In this document: positions 44,863-53,509 of the stretch, in pieces
How positions within the stretch are numbered: the first letter of the stretch is position 1
Layout of the letters: each line of letters starts with the position of its first letter
Assembly (NCBI RefSeq): GCF_017357245.1
Contig: NZ_CP071612.1
Coordinates: 2,049,001-2,113,000, forward strand
DNA from: Rhizobium bangladeshense
GTDB taxonomy: Bacteria; Pseudomonadota; Alphaproteobacteria; Rhizobiales; Rhizobiaceae
Direction: 5' to 3'
DNA length: 64,000 bases
Translations under genes and position numbers: made by a program
Notes under the pieces: generated by a model
The model's database searches: none
What the model was told of the DNA's origin: nothing
The model's input: only the letters and a program-made list of their open reading frames with translations

Positions 44863-45411
44863 CTAGTCGGCCGGCGTCACGCGGGTCCAGAACGCGTTGA
44901 ACACCACCGAATCAAAGAAAGCCGAGGCTCGGACGATCCGGCCGTCGCGCATGTCGAGAAACCAGGCATAGGTGTTTGCGTATGGCTCTCCGTCGCGGGC
45001 GATACCGCGGGCGTCGAAAAAGACGATCACAGTGTCGCCGTCGGCATAAACGTTGCGGATCGTCGGCTTCAGCGGCGCCTTCATTCGGGCATTAAACGGG
45101 CGGATCACCTCGCGCAAGAAGGCCTCGCGGCTGGGATAGGTCTTCGATGCCAACGAGTAGCCCTCGATTGTCCAGCGGGCGTCGTCGGCGAGGAGGTCAT
45201 AAGGGCTGCCTGTGCCGGCCGCCCAGGCGCTGAAGCCAGCCTCGACGGCTGCCTTGTTGCGGCGTTCGGTCTCGGTCAGAGACTGCGCTGCGGCGCGGGC
45301 TTCGAGCCCGACCAGGGCAAGGATGGTGGCGGCGATGCCGAGGACTGCGTTGAAGATGCGCCTGGTCAGCGATTGCGGCCGGCAGGCGGTTGCCGTTGCG
45401 GTGTTGGACAT
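44863..45411 (-). CDS. SnoaL/NTF2-like protein with N-terminal signal segment
   Basis: A 182-residue protein. Residues 1-45 include a hydrophobic stretch FNAVLGIAATILALVGLEARAAA (signal peptide or anchor), and the rest is an NTF2/SnoaL fold of about 125 residues: YDLLADDARWTIEGYS, FLREVIRPFNARMKAPLKPT, FFDARGIARDGEPYANTY. GGAGAA before the ATG sets the start; a longer frame runs to 45510. Members bind or convert small hydrophobic molecules. It is followed upstream by an SDR gene on the same strand, so both may be one unit. Confidence 0.8.
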   Translation of the reverse strand: MSNTATATACRPQSLTRRIFNAVLGIAATILALVGLEARAAAQSLTETERRNKAAVEAGFSAWAAGTGSPYDLLADDARWTIEGYSLASKTYPSREAFLREVIRPFNARMKAPLKPTIRNVYADGDTVIVFFDARGIARDGEPYANTYAWFLDMRDGRIVRASAFFDSVVFNAFWTRVTPAD

Positions 45412-45491
45412 GGTTTTCTCCGGAAGGTCGAGTTGGTGGGTCCGCACCCGCTCGCCGGGTGCCGCTTGCGGGCTCGCCGTCGGAAATCTGC

Positions 45492-46295
45492 TCAGATCTG
45501 GTTTTCCCAAGCTCTCAGCTGATGCTCCTTCAGCATATCTTCGATGACCTTTGGAACGACGTTACGGAACCTGCCGGTGTCCGCTGGAACGACTTCGATC
45601 ATCCGGTCGATCATTTCCTTCGGGTCCATCTTACCTTCGGGCGTCGCGAAAAAATCGTTGAAACCCTTTCGCAGATCTGCGCGCTTGGTGAAGTTCTTGC
45701 CGTCATCCAGCCAGCGGAACGGATTGTCCGCCATCGTCTCGTTGTAGCCGGTGTAGTAGGCCCCCGGATTGATCGTCTGGATCTTGATGCCATGCGGGGC
45801 GAGTTCCTGCTGCAGCGCTTCGGCGATCGATTCCAACGCGTGCTTGGTTGAGACATAGGTGCCCCAGTTGGCCGGGGTGAAGAGGCCGCCCATCGAGGAT
45901 GTGAAGACCACCTTGCCTTTCTTGCCTTCGCGCACCCATCTCTGGACGACGCCCTGAGTCAGCACCAGCGGCAGAAACACGTTGACTTCGTAGTTCTTGC
46001 GAACAAGTTCGATTGGGATTTCCCAGACCGGGCCGGCTTCGCCCATGCCGGCATTGTTCCAAAGAACGTCGATATCCCATCCCTGCGCCTGTTTGATGTC
46101 GTAGGGGTCGGTGAGGTCGAGACGCTCGACACGGACGTTCTTCAGACCGAGGGCGGCGACCTCCTCACGCAGAGGCGTCACCTGCGAGGAAACCTGCGTG
46201 GTCGCGATGATGCTGTGGCCGTTCTTGGCCATGCCGATGGCGGCGCCCTTGCCGAAGCCGGAGCCTGCACCAGTGATCAAAATGGTCTTGGTCAT
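45492..46295 (-). CDS. SDR-family oxidoreductase
   Basis: A 267-residue short-chain dehydrogenase. The cofactor loop is ITGAGSGFGKGAAI near residue 7, NNAGMGEAG marks the fold, the catalytic Ser lies in FTSSMGGLF and the YxxxK pair in YVSTKHALE. Substrate unknown. Its gene is flanked by an NTF2-like gene and a HbpS-like gene in the same direction, and an AraC regulator lies further upstream, suggesting a regulated accessory operon for an unknown carbonyl compound. Confidence 0.93.
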   Translation of the reverse strand: MTKTILITGAGSGFGKGAAIGMAKNGHSIIATTQVSSQVTPLREEVAALGLKNVRVERLDLTDPYDIKQAQGWDIDVLWNNAGMGEAGPVWEIPIELVRKNYEVNVFLPLVLTQGVVQRWVREGKKGKVVFTSSMGGLFTPANWGTYVSTKHALESIAEALQQELAPHGIKIQTINPGAYYTGYNETMADNPFRWLDDGKNFTKRADLRKGFNDFFATPEGKMDPKEMIDRMIEVVPADTGRFRNVVPKVIEDMLKEHQLRAWENQI

Positions 46296-46349
46296 GAGAC
46301 ATTCCTTTCGATGGTTTCAGGTTGGTCGAAGTCAAGTGTTGGCACGGCA

Positions 46350-46748
46350 TCACGTGACGGCCGCAGCCGCTGCCTGTGCAATTTCGAGATCCTGTGGAAC
46401 CGCTCCGCCGGAAACGCCAACGGCGCCTATCACAGTACCGTCGCGGGCAAAGAGCGAGATGCCGCCGGCAAACGGAGTTAGGCCGCCGTTGGACAATTCG
46501 AGGGCATGGGCGGGAGCGCCGGGCTTGCAATACTCCCAGACGGCCTCACTTGTCGTTTGAAACAATACGGCCGTCCGGGCCTTTCCCATAGCCAGGTCGA
46601 TCGAGCCGAGCACTGCGCCGTCCATTCGGCTGAACGCTTTGAGATGCGCTCCGGCGTCCAGGACGGTGATATTGACCGGCACACCGATCTCATTAGCCCG
46701 CGCCTCACCTGCGGCGATGATCCTGCGAGCTTCGTCAATGGTAATCAT
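46350..46748 (-). CDS. GlcG/HbpS-family protein
   Basis: A 132-residue protein of the GlcG/HbpS fold: DEARRIIAAGEARANEIGVP at the N-terminus, VTVLDAG-type strand (NITVLDAGAHLKAF), GGLTPFAGGISLF and GTVIGAVGVSGG near the end. Family members bind heme or corrinoids, or accompany glycolate and propanediol enzymes. No signal peptide. It lies 54 bases upstream of the SDR gene on the same strand. Confidence 0.88.
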   Translation of the reverse strand: MITIDEARRIIAAGEARANEIGVPVNITVLDAGAHLKAFSRMDGAVLGSIDLAMGKARTAVLFQTTSEAVWEYCKPGAPAHALELSNGGLTPFAGGISLFARDGTVIGAVGVSGGAVPQDLEIAQAAAAAVT

Positions 46749-46920
46749 CTCCTGTCTCCCTTTTTCGTTCAGGGGCGAGCGCTCCCCGCTCGATGAGACA
46801 GGTGTATAGGCGAAACCGGTTTTGCAGTATTTTCAGCTCTTGCTGCGCTATGTGCATATCTTGCGGTCCGGCGTGTCGGCATGCACGAACGGCGAACCCA
46901 TTTCCGGCGGGCGAAACCCG

Positions 46921-47808
46921 CTAGCGGGTGAAGAGCGCGCGGTATTGGCCGGGCGTCAAGCCGGTCATCTTGCGGAAGACGCGGGTGAAATTTGCCTGTG
47001 AGCCGAAGCCGGTATCGAGCGCGATCTCCACGAGCGAGGACCGTGCGAGCCGCAGCTTTTCCTTGGCCGCCTCCATCCGTCGCTCCGTGACGTAGCGATG
47101 CGGGGTCAGGCCGGTAGCCTTGCGGAACATGCGGGCAAAATGAAAGGGGCTGAGGCAAGCCTCCGCAGCAAGGTCATCCAGCGAGATTTCTGCTGCGATG
47201 CGGGCTTCGATGAAATCGAACACGCGTTGCAACCTTCTTGGGCTGACAGTCGGCGCCCGTGCGGCCGGTTGCCAGCGAACAGACGAATAGGTGCTGAGCA
47301 GGTGCGCCGCCAGCGCCATTTGCACGCCGTCGAGGAAGAGGCGATCAGTAGGCTCAAGGCTTCTGTTCAACAAGCCCCGAAAGAGCTGGCCGATCTGCAG
47401 CACCATGGGATCGGGGACGCCACCCGCATAGGCGAGTTGCACCTTGGCCGGGTCGATGTCGAAGTTTGAAAGCGCGCTCTCACCGACGAGCGACGGCGGT
47501 AGGAAGATGTGCAGGGACTCGGGCATGGTACCCATGATTTCCACCGCGCTCTCATGGACACCCGCCGGACATACCCAAGCGACGCCGGGGCGAGCGATTG
47601 CCTCTCGCCTGTGGCCATCACCAGTCCACCGGATCTTCGACTGACCCGAGAGCAGGACGGCAATTTCCGTACACTCGAGTGTAAGGTCGACCTGCCAGCC
47701 CGGATCGAAATGCCTGAGTTCGACCTGCAACGATGAGCAATCAACGAGCCCACCCACTCGCTCGCTGGTCCGATACTTTCTGTCCCCCTGCGATTCTACC
47801 AAAGACAT
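46921..47808 (-). CDS. AraC-family transcriptional regulator
   Basis: A 295-residue regulator with an N-terminal cupin-like sensing half (about 30-175) and two helix-turn-helix motifs in the last 100 residues: LDDLAAEACLSPFHFARMF and IALDTGFGSQANFTRVFRKM, ending TGLTPGQYRALF. Sugar or small aromatic inducers are usual. It is upstream of the HbpS-SDR-NTF2 genes on the same strand (172 bases), so it probably controls them. Its ATG begins 47806-47808. Confidence 0.92.
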   Translation of the reverse strand: MSLVESQGDRKYRTSERVGGLVDCSSLQVELRHFDPGWQVDLTLECTEIAVLLSGQSKIRWTGDGHRREAIARPGVAWVCPAGVHESAVEIMGTMPESLHIFLPPSLVGESALSNFDIDPAKVQLAYAGGVPDPMVLQIGQLFRGLLNRSLEPTDRLFLDGVQMALAAHLLSTYSSVRWQPAARAPTVSPRRLQRVFDFIEARIAAEISLDDLAAEACLSPFHFARMFRKATGLTPHRYVTERRMEAAKEKLRLARSSLVEIALDTGFGSQANFTRVFRKMTGLTPGQYRALFTR

Positions 47809-48347
47809 GTCGCATCCACGCCGTGAAGATAGATATCAATTCGAATTGTTCAGTCTCGGCAGGCAGGTTGCCGTGTCGCGCTGCCGGCAATCTGCAATCA
47901 ACTTTGATTTATTGTATGAATACTTCCGGGATCGCCGCATTTGCTCTGAGGTGCCCGAGTATTACGATCAGTATTTTTGGCCGAAATTTAGGGAAGTGCA
48001 AGTCCCCTGGCGCCAAGCGCTACCGCATCCTTCTCGCGGCTTCGCCATCAAGCATGTCGGCGGCCATGGATGCCGCTGATCCTACTTTGGGATGGCCGAT
48101 GGGACATTGCGTGGAGACGACGGCCATCGGGCGAAAGTCCGGCGAAATCCGCGCTGTTCAGCTCGTTCCAGTAGAATGGCATCGCCATTGACCTCGCGTC
48201 TCATGATAGAGCTATGGTGGGTATAAGGACAATCCGCTGACCTGCCGACTGCAACAGAACAGGTAGCTTGCACCAACTCCATTGCGCTCAAACGCCTGCA
48301 ATGATCTTCTGGCGCTTCTTCACGTCAACGCTTTCCGGTGATTCCCG
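47809..48347. other. Gap upstream of AraC and the DUF2938 gene
   Basis: About 540 bases, lower in GC around 47800-48000. A plus-strand frame 47807-48079 (90 codons, containing DLLYEYFRDRRICSEV) shows aromatic-rich, plausible protein sequence but has no ribosome site and overlaps the AraC start, so it is not called. Promoters for both flanking genes must lie here; no strong boxes were found. Confidence 0.4.
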
Positions 48348-48827
48348 ATGTTCGATATTCTGTGGCGCGGCCTGGCGATCGGCGCCGGCGCAACCATCCT
48401 CATGGACCTCTGGGCAATCGTGCTCACGAAGGTCTTCGGCCAGACGCCGCCGAACTGGGCGCCGGTCGGCCGCTGGTTCTGGCATCTCGGCCGCGGCAAG
48501 GTCTTTCATGAGAACATCGCCGATGCCGAGCCCTATGCTCAAGAACTCGCTCTCGGCTGGTTCAGCCACTACGCCGTCGGCATTCTCTATGGCGTTATCT
48601 TTGCACTCATCATGGGAGAGGGATGGCTCGCCGCACCCACATTTCTTCCCGCCTGGATTTTCGGCATCATCACCGTCGGGGCAGGGTGGTTCCTGCTGCA
48701 GCCGGGCCTCGGCCTCGGCTGGGCCGCCTCGAGACATCCGAAGCCGAACAAGGTCCGGTGTTTCAACCTCCTTGCGCATACGGTGTTTGCGCTGGGGCTT
48801 TACGGCACGGCGTTGATTTTGCGCTGA
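48348..48827 (+). CDS. DUF2938 membrane protein
   Basis: A 159-residue inner-membrane protein with four hydrophobic segments. The start MFDILWRGLAIGAGATILMD and the central VGRWFWHLGRGKVFHENIAD with ELALGWFSHYAVGI match the DUF2938 family, whose function is unknown. It ends 11 bases before a repeat element. Monocistronic by context. Confidence 0.85.
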   Translation: MFDILWRGLAIGAGATILMDLWAIVLTKVFGQTPPNWAPVGRWFWHLGRGKVFHENIADAEPYAQELALGWFSHYAVGILYGVIFALIMGEGWLAAPTFLPAWIFGIITVGAGWFLLQPGLGLGWAASRHPKPNKVRCFNLLAHTVFALGLYGTALILR

Positions 48828-48837
48828 GTTTGACGCT

Positions 48838-48902
48838 TGCCCCTCATCCGCCGGCCGGCACCTCTCCCCGTCATAGCGGGGAGAGGGTTAGGGTGAGGGG
48901 CA
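48838..48902. repeat. MITE-like intergenic repeat (short copy B, inverted to copy A)
   Basis: A 65-base element with exact terminal inverted repeats TGCCCCTCA (48838-48846) and TGAGGGGCA (48894-48902). It matches both ends of the 141-base copy at 5496-5636 but lacks most of its middle. An internal CTCTCCCC / GGGGAGAG stem makes it a good hairpin between the DUF2938 and ThuA genes, which converge here. Confidence 0.6.
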
Positions 48903-48931
48903 GCCCATTGGCACGTGCGAACAATCCTATT

Positions 48932-49573
48932 TCACCGCGCCGCCCAATTGGCGCCGCGGCGGAAGATCGTCTTCATCTCCGGCACGTCGAATTCCTTGGC
49001 TTGGTGGCCGAGCGATGAGTAGAAGACGCGGCCCTTGCCGTATTTGCGCTTCCAGACGACTGGCATGACGACGCCGTCGATCCAGTAGGCGTGTTCGCCC
49101 GTAAACCTGGTCGTCGCCAGAACCTCGTTCGAGGGGTCGACATGCATGTAATATTGCTCCGACCTATAGGGGAAATCGGCAATTCCCTCCATCAGCGGAT
49201 CGTCGGGGCGGGTGATGTTGACGGTATAGTCGATGATGTTGCCGGGATGGGCGACCCACTGGCCGCCGATGATGAACTGATAGTCGACAGAGTCGCGGAA
49301 GGCATCGCCCGCGCCGCCGTGATAGCCGGCAATCCCGACGCCGCTTTCGATGGCGGCAGCGAGGTTCTTGACCTCCTCCTTCTCGATCTTCGACATCGTC
49401 ATGATCGGCACGACGAGGCTGAGATCATGGACGGAAGGGTCGGCGAGCGCCTCGGTCCCATGTTCGAGATAGACCTTGAAGCCGTCTTCCTCGAGCATGG
49501 TCTTGATGATTTCGGCGCATTCCTGCGGCTCGTGCCCGCTCCAGCCACCCCAGACAATCAGTGCTTCACGCAT
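48932..49573 (-). CDS. ThuA-like sugar-utilisation protein
   Basis: A 213-residue protein of the ThuA (glutamine-amidotransferase-like fold) family, beginning EALIVWGGWSGHEPQECAEI and containing GIAGYHGGAGDAFRD and VVWKRKYGKGRVFYSSLGHQ. In S. meliloti ThuA with ThuB oxidises trehalose-type disaccharides at C3 (known of family). The start is decided by AGGAGG seven bases before the second ATG (49573); an ATG two codons earlier is too close. It lies 17 bases after the Gfo/Idh gene. Confidence 0.9.
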   Translation of the reverse strand: MREALIVWGGWSGHEPQECAEIIKTMLEEDGFKVYLEHGTEALADPSVHDLSLVVPIMTMSKIEKEEVKNLAAAIESGVGIAGYHGGAGDAFRDSVDYQFIIGGQWVAHPGNIIDYTVNITRPDDPLMEGIADFPYRSEQYYMHVDPSNEVLATTRFTGEHAYWIDGVVMPVVWKRKYGKGRVFYSSLGHQAKEFDVPEMKTIFRRGANWAAR

Positions 49574-49590
49574 TCTCATTCCTCCTGAAA

Positions 49591-50691
49591 TTATTTCGCC
49601 AGCCGTCCGTCGACGATGGACTCGGACAAGGGGGCAGGGCGCTCCGCCACCGTGGTGATCGTCACCGTCCGTCCGGTCTCGGACGCTGTATGGAAGGCTT
49701 CCATGACTTCGAGCACGTGCAGCGCCAGATCGCCATTGGCTCGGTGCGGCCTGTTCGAGCGGATCGCATGCGCCATATCGGCAACGCCGAGCGAACGGAA
49801 GTTGCCTTCGGCATAGGGCGCGGTGACCGGCTGGTCCTCGAAAGCGCCGCCCTTCTTCAGGTATTCCACCGGACCGCCGAACTTGTTGGGATCCGGGACG
49901 ATAAGCGTGCCTTCGGTGCCGTAGACTTCGAGCGGCACATGCTTGTGGCCGGCGACATCGAAGCTCATGGCGATCTGAACGACCGCGCCGTTGGCAAAAG
50001 CCATCATGCCGGCGACATGGGTCGGCACGTGCACGGGAATACGCTCGCCATTGCGCGGCTCACTGGTAACAAGCCGTTCGGCGCGTGGCGTCGTTGCAAA
50101 GCCGGCGACCTGTGATACCGGTCCGAGAAGATTGACGAGGTCGGTAATGTAGTAAGGGCCCATGTCGAGCATCGGCCCACCCCCGACTTCGTAATAGAAA
50201 GCCGGGTTCGGATGCCAGCGTTCATGGCCCGGGCACATGAAACTCGCCGAGCCGCCGACCGGTTGGCCGATGACGCCCTGGTCGATCAGGGCGCGCGCCG
50301 TCTGGTGGCCGCCGCCGAGGAAGGTATCGGGCGCCGCGCCGATGCGCAAATTCCTCGCCTTGGCGGCGTCCGCCAATTTTTTCCCTTCTGCGAAATTAAT
50401 CCCGAGCGGCTTTTCCGAATAGGTGTGCTTGCCGGCCCCGAGCGCCTGGAGCGCGACGGCGACATGGGCTTTCGGGATGGTCAGATTGACTATGATTTCG
50501 ACCTTGGGGTCGGCGAAGAGCTCTTCGACTGTCTTGGCGGGAACGTTGAACTCGCGAGCCTTGGCTTCTGCGAGCTGCCGGTTGAGGTCGGCGACCCCGC
50601 GGATATCGAGAATGGGAAAGGAGGCCATCGCCGTGAGATAGGCGCCTGAAATATTGCCGCATCCGATGATGCCGATACCGACTTTGTCCAT
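49591..50691 (-). CDS. Gfo/Idh/MocA-family oxidoreductase (ThuB-like)
   Basis: A 366-residue NAD(P)-dependent sugar oxidoreductase. The Rossmann site is GIGIIGCGNISGAYLTAMAS, the conserved Lys lies in YSEKPLGINFAEGKKLADA, and GGGPMLDMGPYYITDLVNLL holds the C-terminal active-site Asp/His region. It is transcribed with the ThuA gene 17 bases downstream, and a ROK regulator gene lies upstream on the same strand. The substrate is probably a disaccharide or its keto derivative (inference from ThuAB). Confidence 0.92.
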   Translation of the reverse strand: MDKVGIGIIGCGNISGAYLTAMASFPILDIRGVADLNRQLAEAKAREFNVPAKTVEELFADPKVEIIVNLTIPKAHVAVALQALGAGKHTYSEKPLGINFAEGKKLADAAKARNLRIGAAPDTFLGGGHQTARALIDQGVIGQPVGGSASFMCPGHERWHPNPAFYYEVGGGPMLDMGPYYITDLVNLLGPVSQVAGFATTPRAERLVTSEPRNGERIPVHVPTHVAGMMAFANGAVVQIAMSFDVAGHKHVPLEVYGTEGTLIVPDPNKFGGPVEYLKKGGAFEDQPVTAPYAEGNFRSLGVADMAHAIRSNRPHRANGDLALHVLEVMEAFHTASETGRTVTITTVAERPAPLSESIVDGRLAK

Positions 50692-50725
50692 GAATTCCTC
50701 CGTTTGATCTTGCTTGTCTCGCCCG

Positions 50726-51925
50726 TCAAAGGGCCGGCCCCGTAGTGCTCCAGGGCGATTCGTAGAGTTCGTAGAGCGCCACCGCGGCAGCGCCCTGCGC
50801 CCAGAAGTCGTCGCTCGAATCGTCGAAGACGAGTTCGCTCACGCCGCGTAGCGACGGTGGGATGGCAAGCGCATAGGCATCGCGCAGGCTGTTCAAAAAC
50901 GGTTCGCCGAGAGCCAGGCTGGAGCCGACGAGAATGACGCGCGGCGGCGCAAACAGCGTGACGATATTGGCGATGGTCAATCCCACCGCTTCGCCGGCGC
51001 GGATGGCGGAGGCGATCAGCCGGTCGTCATCGGCCTTGATCAGCGCCTGGGCATGGGTCATGCCGCGCCCGAGGCGGATCGCTTCGGCAAAACGTCCGTC
51101 GGCCTGCTGTTCGCCAAGGATCGCGCTTTCACCGGCCTGGCTGAAAAGCCGCACTACGCCATTCGGCCCCATGCCGAGCACGAGATCGCCGAGATTGTGG
51201 CTGAGGCCGCCGGCGCCGCGAAACAGGCGGTTGCCGTGCAACACGCCGAGCCCCAGCGTCTGTTCCAGCGAAATCAGCACCATATCCTCGAGATCCCTCG
51301 CTCTTCCGAACCAATGATGGCCGAGCGTGATGGCATGGGCGTCGCTTTCAACAATGGTCGGCGTTGAGAGCCGCGTTGACATCTCGGCGGCGAAATCGAC
51401 ATTGATGTCGCGAAAGATCGGGCTGCTTCTTATGTAGCCGGTACGATGCTCGATGACGCCGGGAAAGCCGAGGCAGATGCTGTCGACATCTTCGAGCGAC
51501 AGCCCGGCATCGACGACGCAGCGCCTGACCCCATCCTCGACCAGATCAGCGATGACGCCGATCGGCTGGCGGTCGATGCGAATTGGCAAGGCGAGCTTAG
51601 ACAGCACGTCGCCGCGGAAATTGGTGACGACGAAGACCATGCGGTTGGCGGCGATCTTGCCGCCGACGACACGGGCGGCATCAGGATTGAGCTCCAGCGC
51701 CACGCGCGGCCTGCCACGCACGGCCTCATTGCGGATATCGCCTTCATGACGCGGCAGGATCAGTCCGTCGTCGAGCAGGGAGGCGGTAATGGCGGAAACG
51801 GTTGTCGTCGACAGTTCGGTCCGCTCGCTGATCTCGATGCGCGAAATCGGCCCATGGCGCCTGATGGTATCGAGCACGTTCAGGCGATTGATCGCGCGCA
51901 TCAATTCTGGATCTGCAGTCTTCAT
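50726..51925 (-). CDS. ROK-family transcriptional regulator
   Basis: A 399-residue repressor of the NagC/Mlc type. An N-terminal winged helix (RRHGPISRIEISERTELSTT) precedes a ROK sugar-binding/kinase-like domain with CLGFPGVIEHRTG and GVLHGNRLFRGAGGLSHNLG. The zinc-binding CxCGxxGC motif typical of ROK proteins is absent. It is first in the minus-strand unit (regulator, Gfo/Idh, ThuA) and divergent from the sugar ABC importer, so it likely controls both. Confidence 0.92.
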   Translation of the reverse strand: MKTADPELMRAINRLNVLDTIRRHGPISRIEISERTELSTTTVSAITASLLDDGLILPRHEGDIRNEAVRGRPRVALELNPDAARVVGGKIAANRMVFVVTNFRGDVLSKLALPIRIDRQPIGVIADLVEDGVRRCVVDAGLSLEDVDSICLGFPGVIEHRTGYIRSSPIFRDINVDFAAEMSTRLSTPTIVESDAHAITLGHHWFGRARDLEDMVLISLEQTLGLGVLHGNRLFRGAGGLSHNLGDLVLGMGPNGVVRLFSQAGESAILGEQQADGRFAEAIRLGRGMTHAQALIKADDDRLIASAIRAGEAVGLTIANIVTLFAPPRVILVGSSLALGEPFLNSLRDAYALAIPPSLRGVSELVFDDSSDDFWAQGAAAVALYELYESPWSTTGPAL

Positions 51926-52010
51926 GAGAATGAGCCGGCGGTCGTTTCGTGGAGCGGAAGCTAGTATTTTTAACGGGTTACGAAATAAATAACTGGCAAT
52001 CCTGTGCCGC

Positions 52011-52028
52011 TGTCAAGCGCATTTGACA
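52011..52028. promoter_or_regulatory. Inverted repeat in the ROK/ABC divergent gap
   Basis: TGTCAA (52011-52016) and TTGACA (52023-52028) are exact complements with a 6-base spacer, between divergent genes. A second small palindrome TAACGGGTTA (51971-51980) is 30 bases upstream. Both are candidate operators for the ROK repressor. Binding is inference. Confidence 0.45.
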
Positions 52029-52046
52029 AAAATAGAGGCAATTGGG

Positions 52047-52075
52047 TTGACATCGGGCGAAAGCTCCGGTGAATT
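52047..52075 (+). promoter_or_regulatory. Promoter of the sugar ABC operon
   Basis: TTGACA (52047-52052), 17 bases, then TGAATT (52070-52075), about 50 bases before the ABC start codon. Perfect -35, fair -10. The inverted repeat at 52011 is just upstream. Confidence 0.5.
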
Positions 52076-52123
52076 AATCCGCATTGGGGAAAAATTGTGA
52101 GGAAAGTCCCCAGGGAGGAAATC

Positions 52124-53428
52124 ATGAACTTTGCAAACAAGGGCGCCATTTTCGGCGGCAGGCGCTTCGCATCCATGGCCGCAGCAGCCGGCATGTTGCT
52201 CCTGGGAGCTGGCGCTGCCTCGGCAACAACCGTGGTGAAGTGGCTACACCTCGAGCTCGACCCGAAATTCGTCGCGGCTTGGGAAGACATCGTCAAGAAA
52301 TACGAAGCTCAGCATCCAGACGTCGACATCCAGATGCAGTTCCTCGAAAACGAGGCATTCAAGGCCAAGCTTCCCACGCTGCTGCAGTCCGACGACGTAC
52401 CGGATTTCTTTTACAGCTGGGGCGGCGGCGTCTTGAAGCAACAGGCCGAGACGGGCGCGCTTCAGGACGTGACGGCGGCACTCGACGCCGATGGCGGCAA
52501 GCTGCGCAACGCCTACACGCCTTCATCAGTCAGCGGCCTGACCTTCGACGGCAAGACCTGGGCTATTCCTTACAAGGTCGGATTGGTCAGCTTCTTCTAC
52601 AACAAGGAGCTCTTCGCCAAGGCCGGCGTGAAGGCCGAGGAGATCAAGAGCTGGGCTGATTTTCTTGAGGCGGTAAAGAAGATCAAGGAGGCGGGAATTG
52701 TCCCGATTGCCGGCGGCGGCGGCGACAAGTGGCCGATCCACTTCTACTGGAGCTATCTCGTCATGCGCGAGGGCGGCCAGAAGGTCTTCGAAGCGGCCAA
52801 GAACGGCGAAGGCGAAGGTTTCCTTGATCCCGCGATCATCAAGGCTGGCGATGACCTCGCCGAACTCGGCAAACTCGAGCCTTTCCAGCCCGGCTATCTC
52901 GGCGCTACCTGGCCGCAGACGCTCGGCGTTTTCGGCGACGGCAAGGCCGCGATGATCCTCGGCTTTGAAAATACCGAGGCCAACCAACGCAAGAATGCCG
53001 GCGACGGCAAGGGGCTCGCGACTGACAATATCGGGCGTTTCGCATTCCCGACGGTCGAGGGCGGCGCCGGCCAGGCGACAGATACGCTCGGCGGCCTGAA
53101 CGGCTGGGCCGTCACCAAGAAGGCCTCCAAGGAAGCGATCGATTTCCTTGCGTTCCTGACGAATGCAGAGAACGAGCGGGCGATGGCGAAAGCCGGTATG
53201 CTCCTACCCGTTGCCGTCGGCGCCGGTGACGGCGTCACGAGCCCGCTGCTTGCCGAATCGGCAAAGCAGCTTGCGGGCTCGACCTGGCATCAGAATTTCT
53301 TCGACCAGGATCTCGGCGCGGCAGTCGGCCGTGTCGTAAACGATGTGTCGGTGGAGATTGTCTCCGGCCAGATGAACTCCAAGGACGGCGCCCAGATGAT
53401 CCAGGACGCTTTTGAGCTGGAACAGTAA
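52124..53428 (+). CDS. ABC sugar importer, periplasmic binding protein
   Basis: A 434-residue solute-binding protein of the CUT1 (family 1) sugar group. A signal peptide MNFANKGAIFGGRRFASMAA with hydrophobic AAGMLLLGAGAASA leads to the mature protein, which has WLHLELDPKFVAAWEDIVKK and the family pattern VPDFFYSWGGG and WAIPYKVGLVSFFYNKELFA. AGGGAGGA precedes the ATG. First gene of the importer operon (binding protein, two permeases, ATPase). Substrate probably a disaccharide or glycoside. Confidence 0.95.
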   Translation: MNFANKGAIFGGRRFASMAAAAGMLLLGAGAASATTVVKWLHLELDPKFVAAWEDIVKKYEAQHPDVDIQMQFLENEAFKAKLPTLLQSDDVPDFFYSWGGGVLKQQAETGALQDVTAALDADGGKLRNAYTPSSVSGLTFDGKTWAIPYKVGLVSFFYNKELFAKAGVKAEEIKSWADFLEAVKKIKEAGIVPIAGGGGDKWPIHFYWSYLVMREGGQKVFEAAKNGEGEGFLDPAIIKAGDDLAELGKLEPFQPGYLGATWPQTLGVFGDGKAAMILGFENTEANQRKNAGDGKGLATDNIGRFAFPTVEGGAGQATDTLGGLNGWAVTKKASKEAIDFLAFLTNAENERAMAKAGMLLPVAVGAGDGVTSPLLAESAKQLAGSTWHQNFFDQDLGAAVGRVVNDVSVEIVSGQMNSKDGAQMIQDAFELEQ

Positions 53429-53509
53429 CCAGCGCCTGCGGACCCTCCCTGGCGCTCCGTCAAAGCGGGGCGCCAGCATTGCTGCCGATGAGATGCGAAA
53501 GCAGGAACC

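Noticed and set aside
47807..48079. Plus-strand 90-codon aromatic-rich frame in the gap before the DUF2938 gene
   Set aside because: No ribosome site, starts inside the AraC start codon region, and no recognised family; left only as a note in the gap entry.
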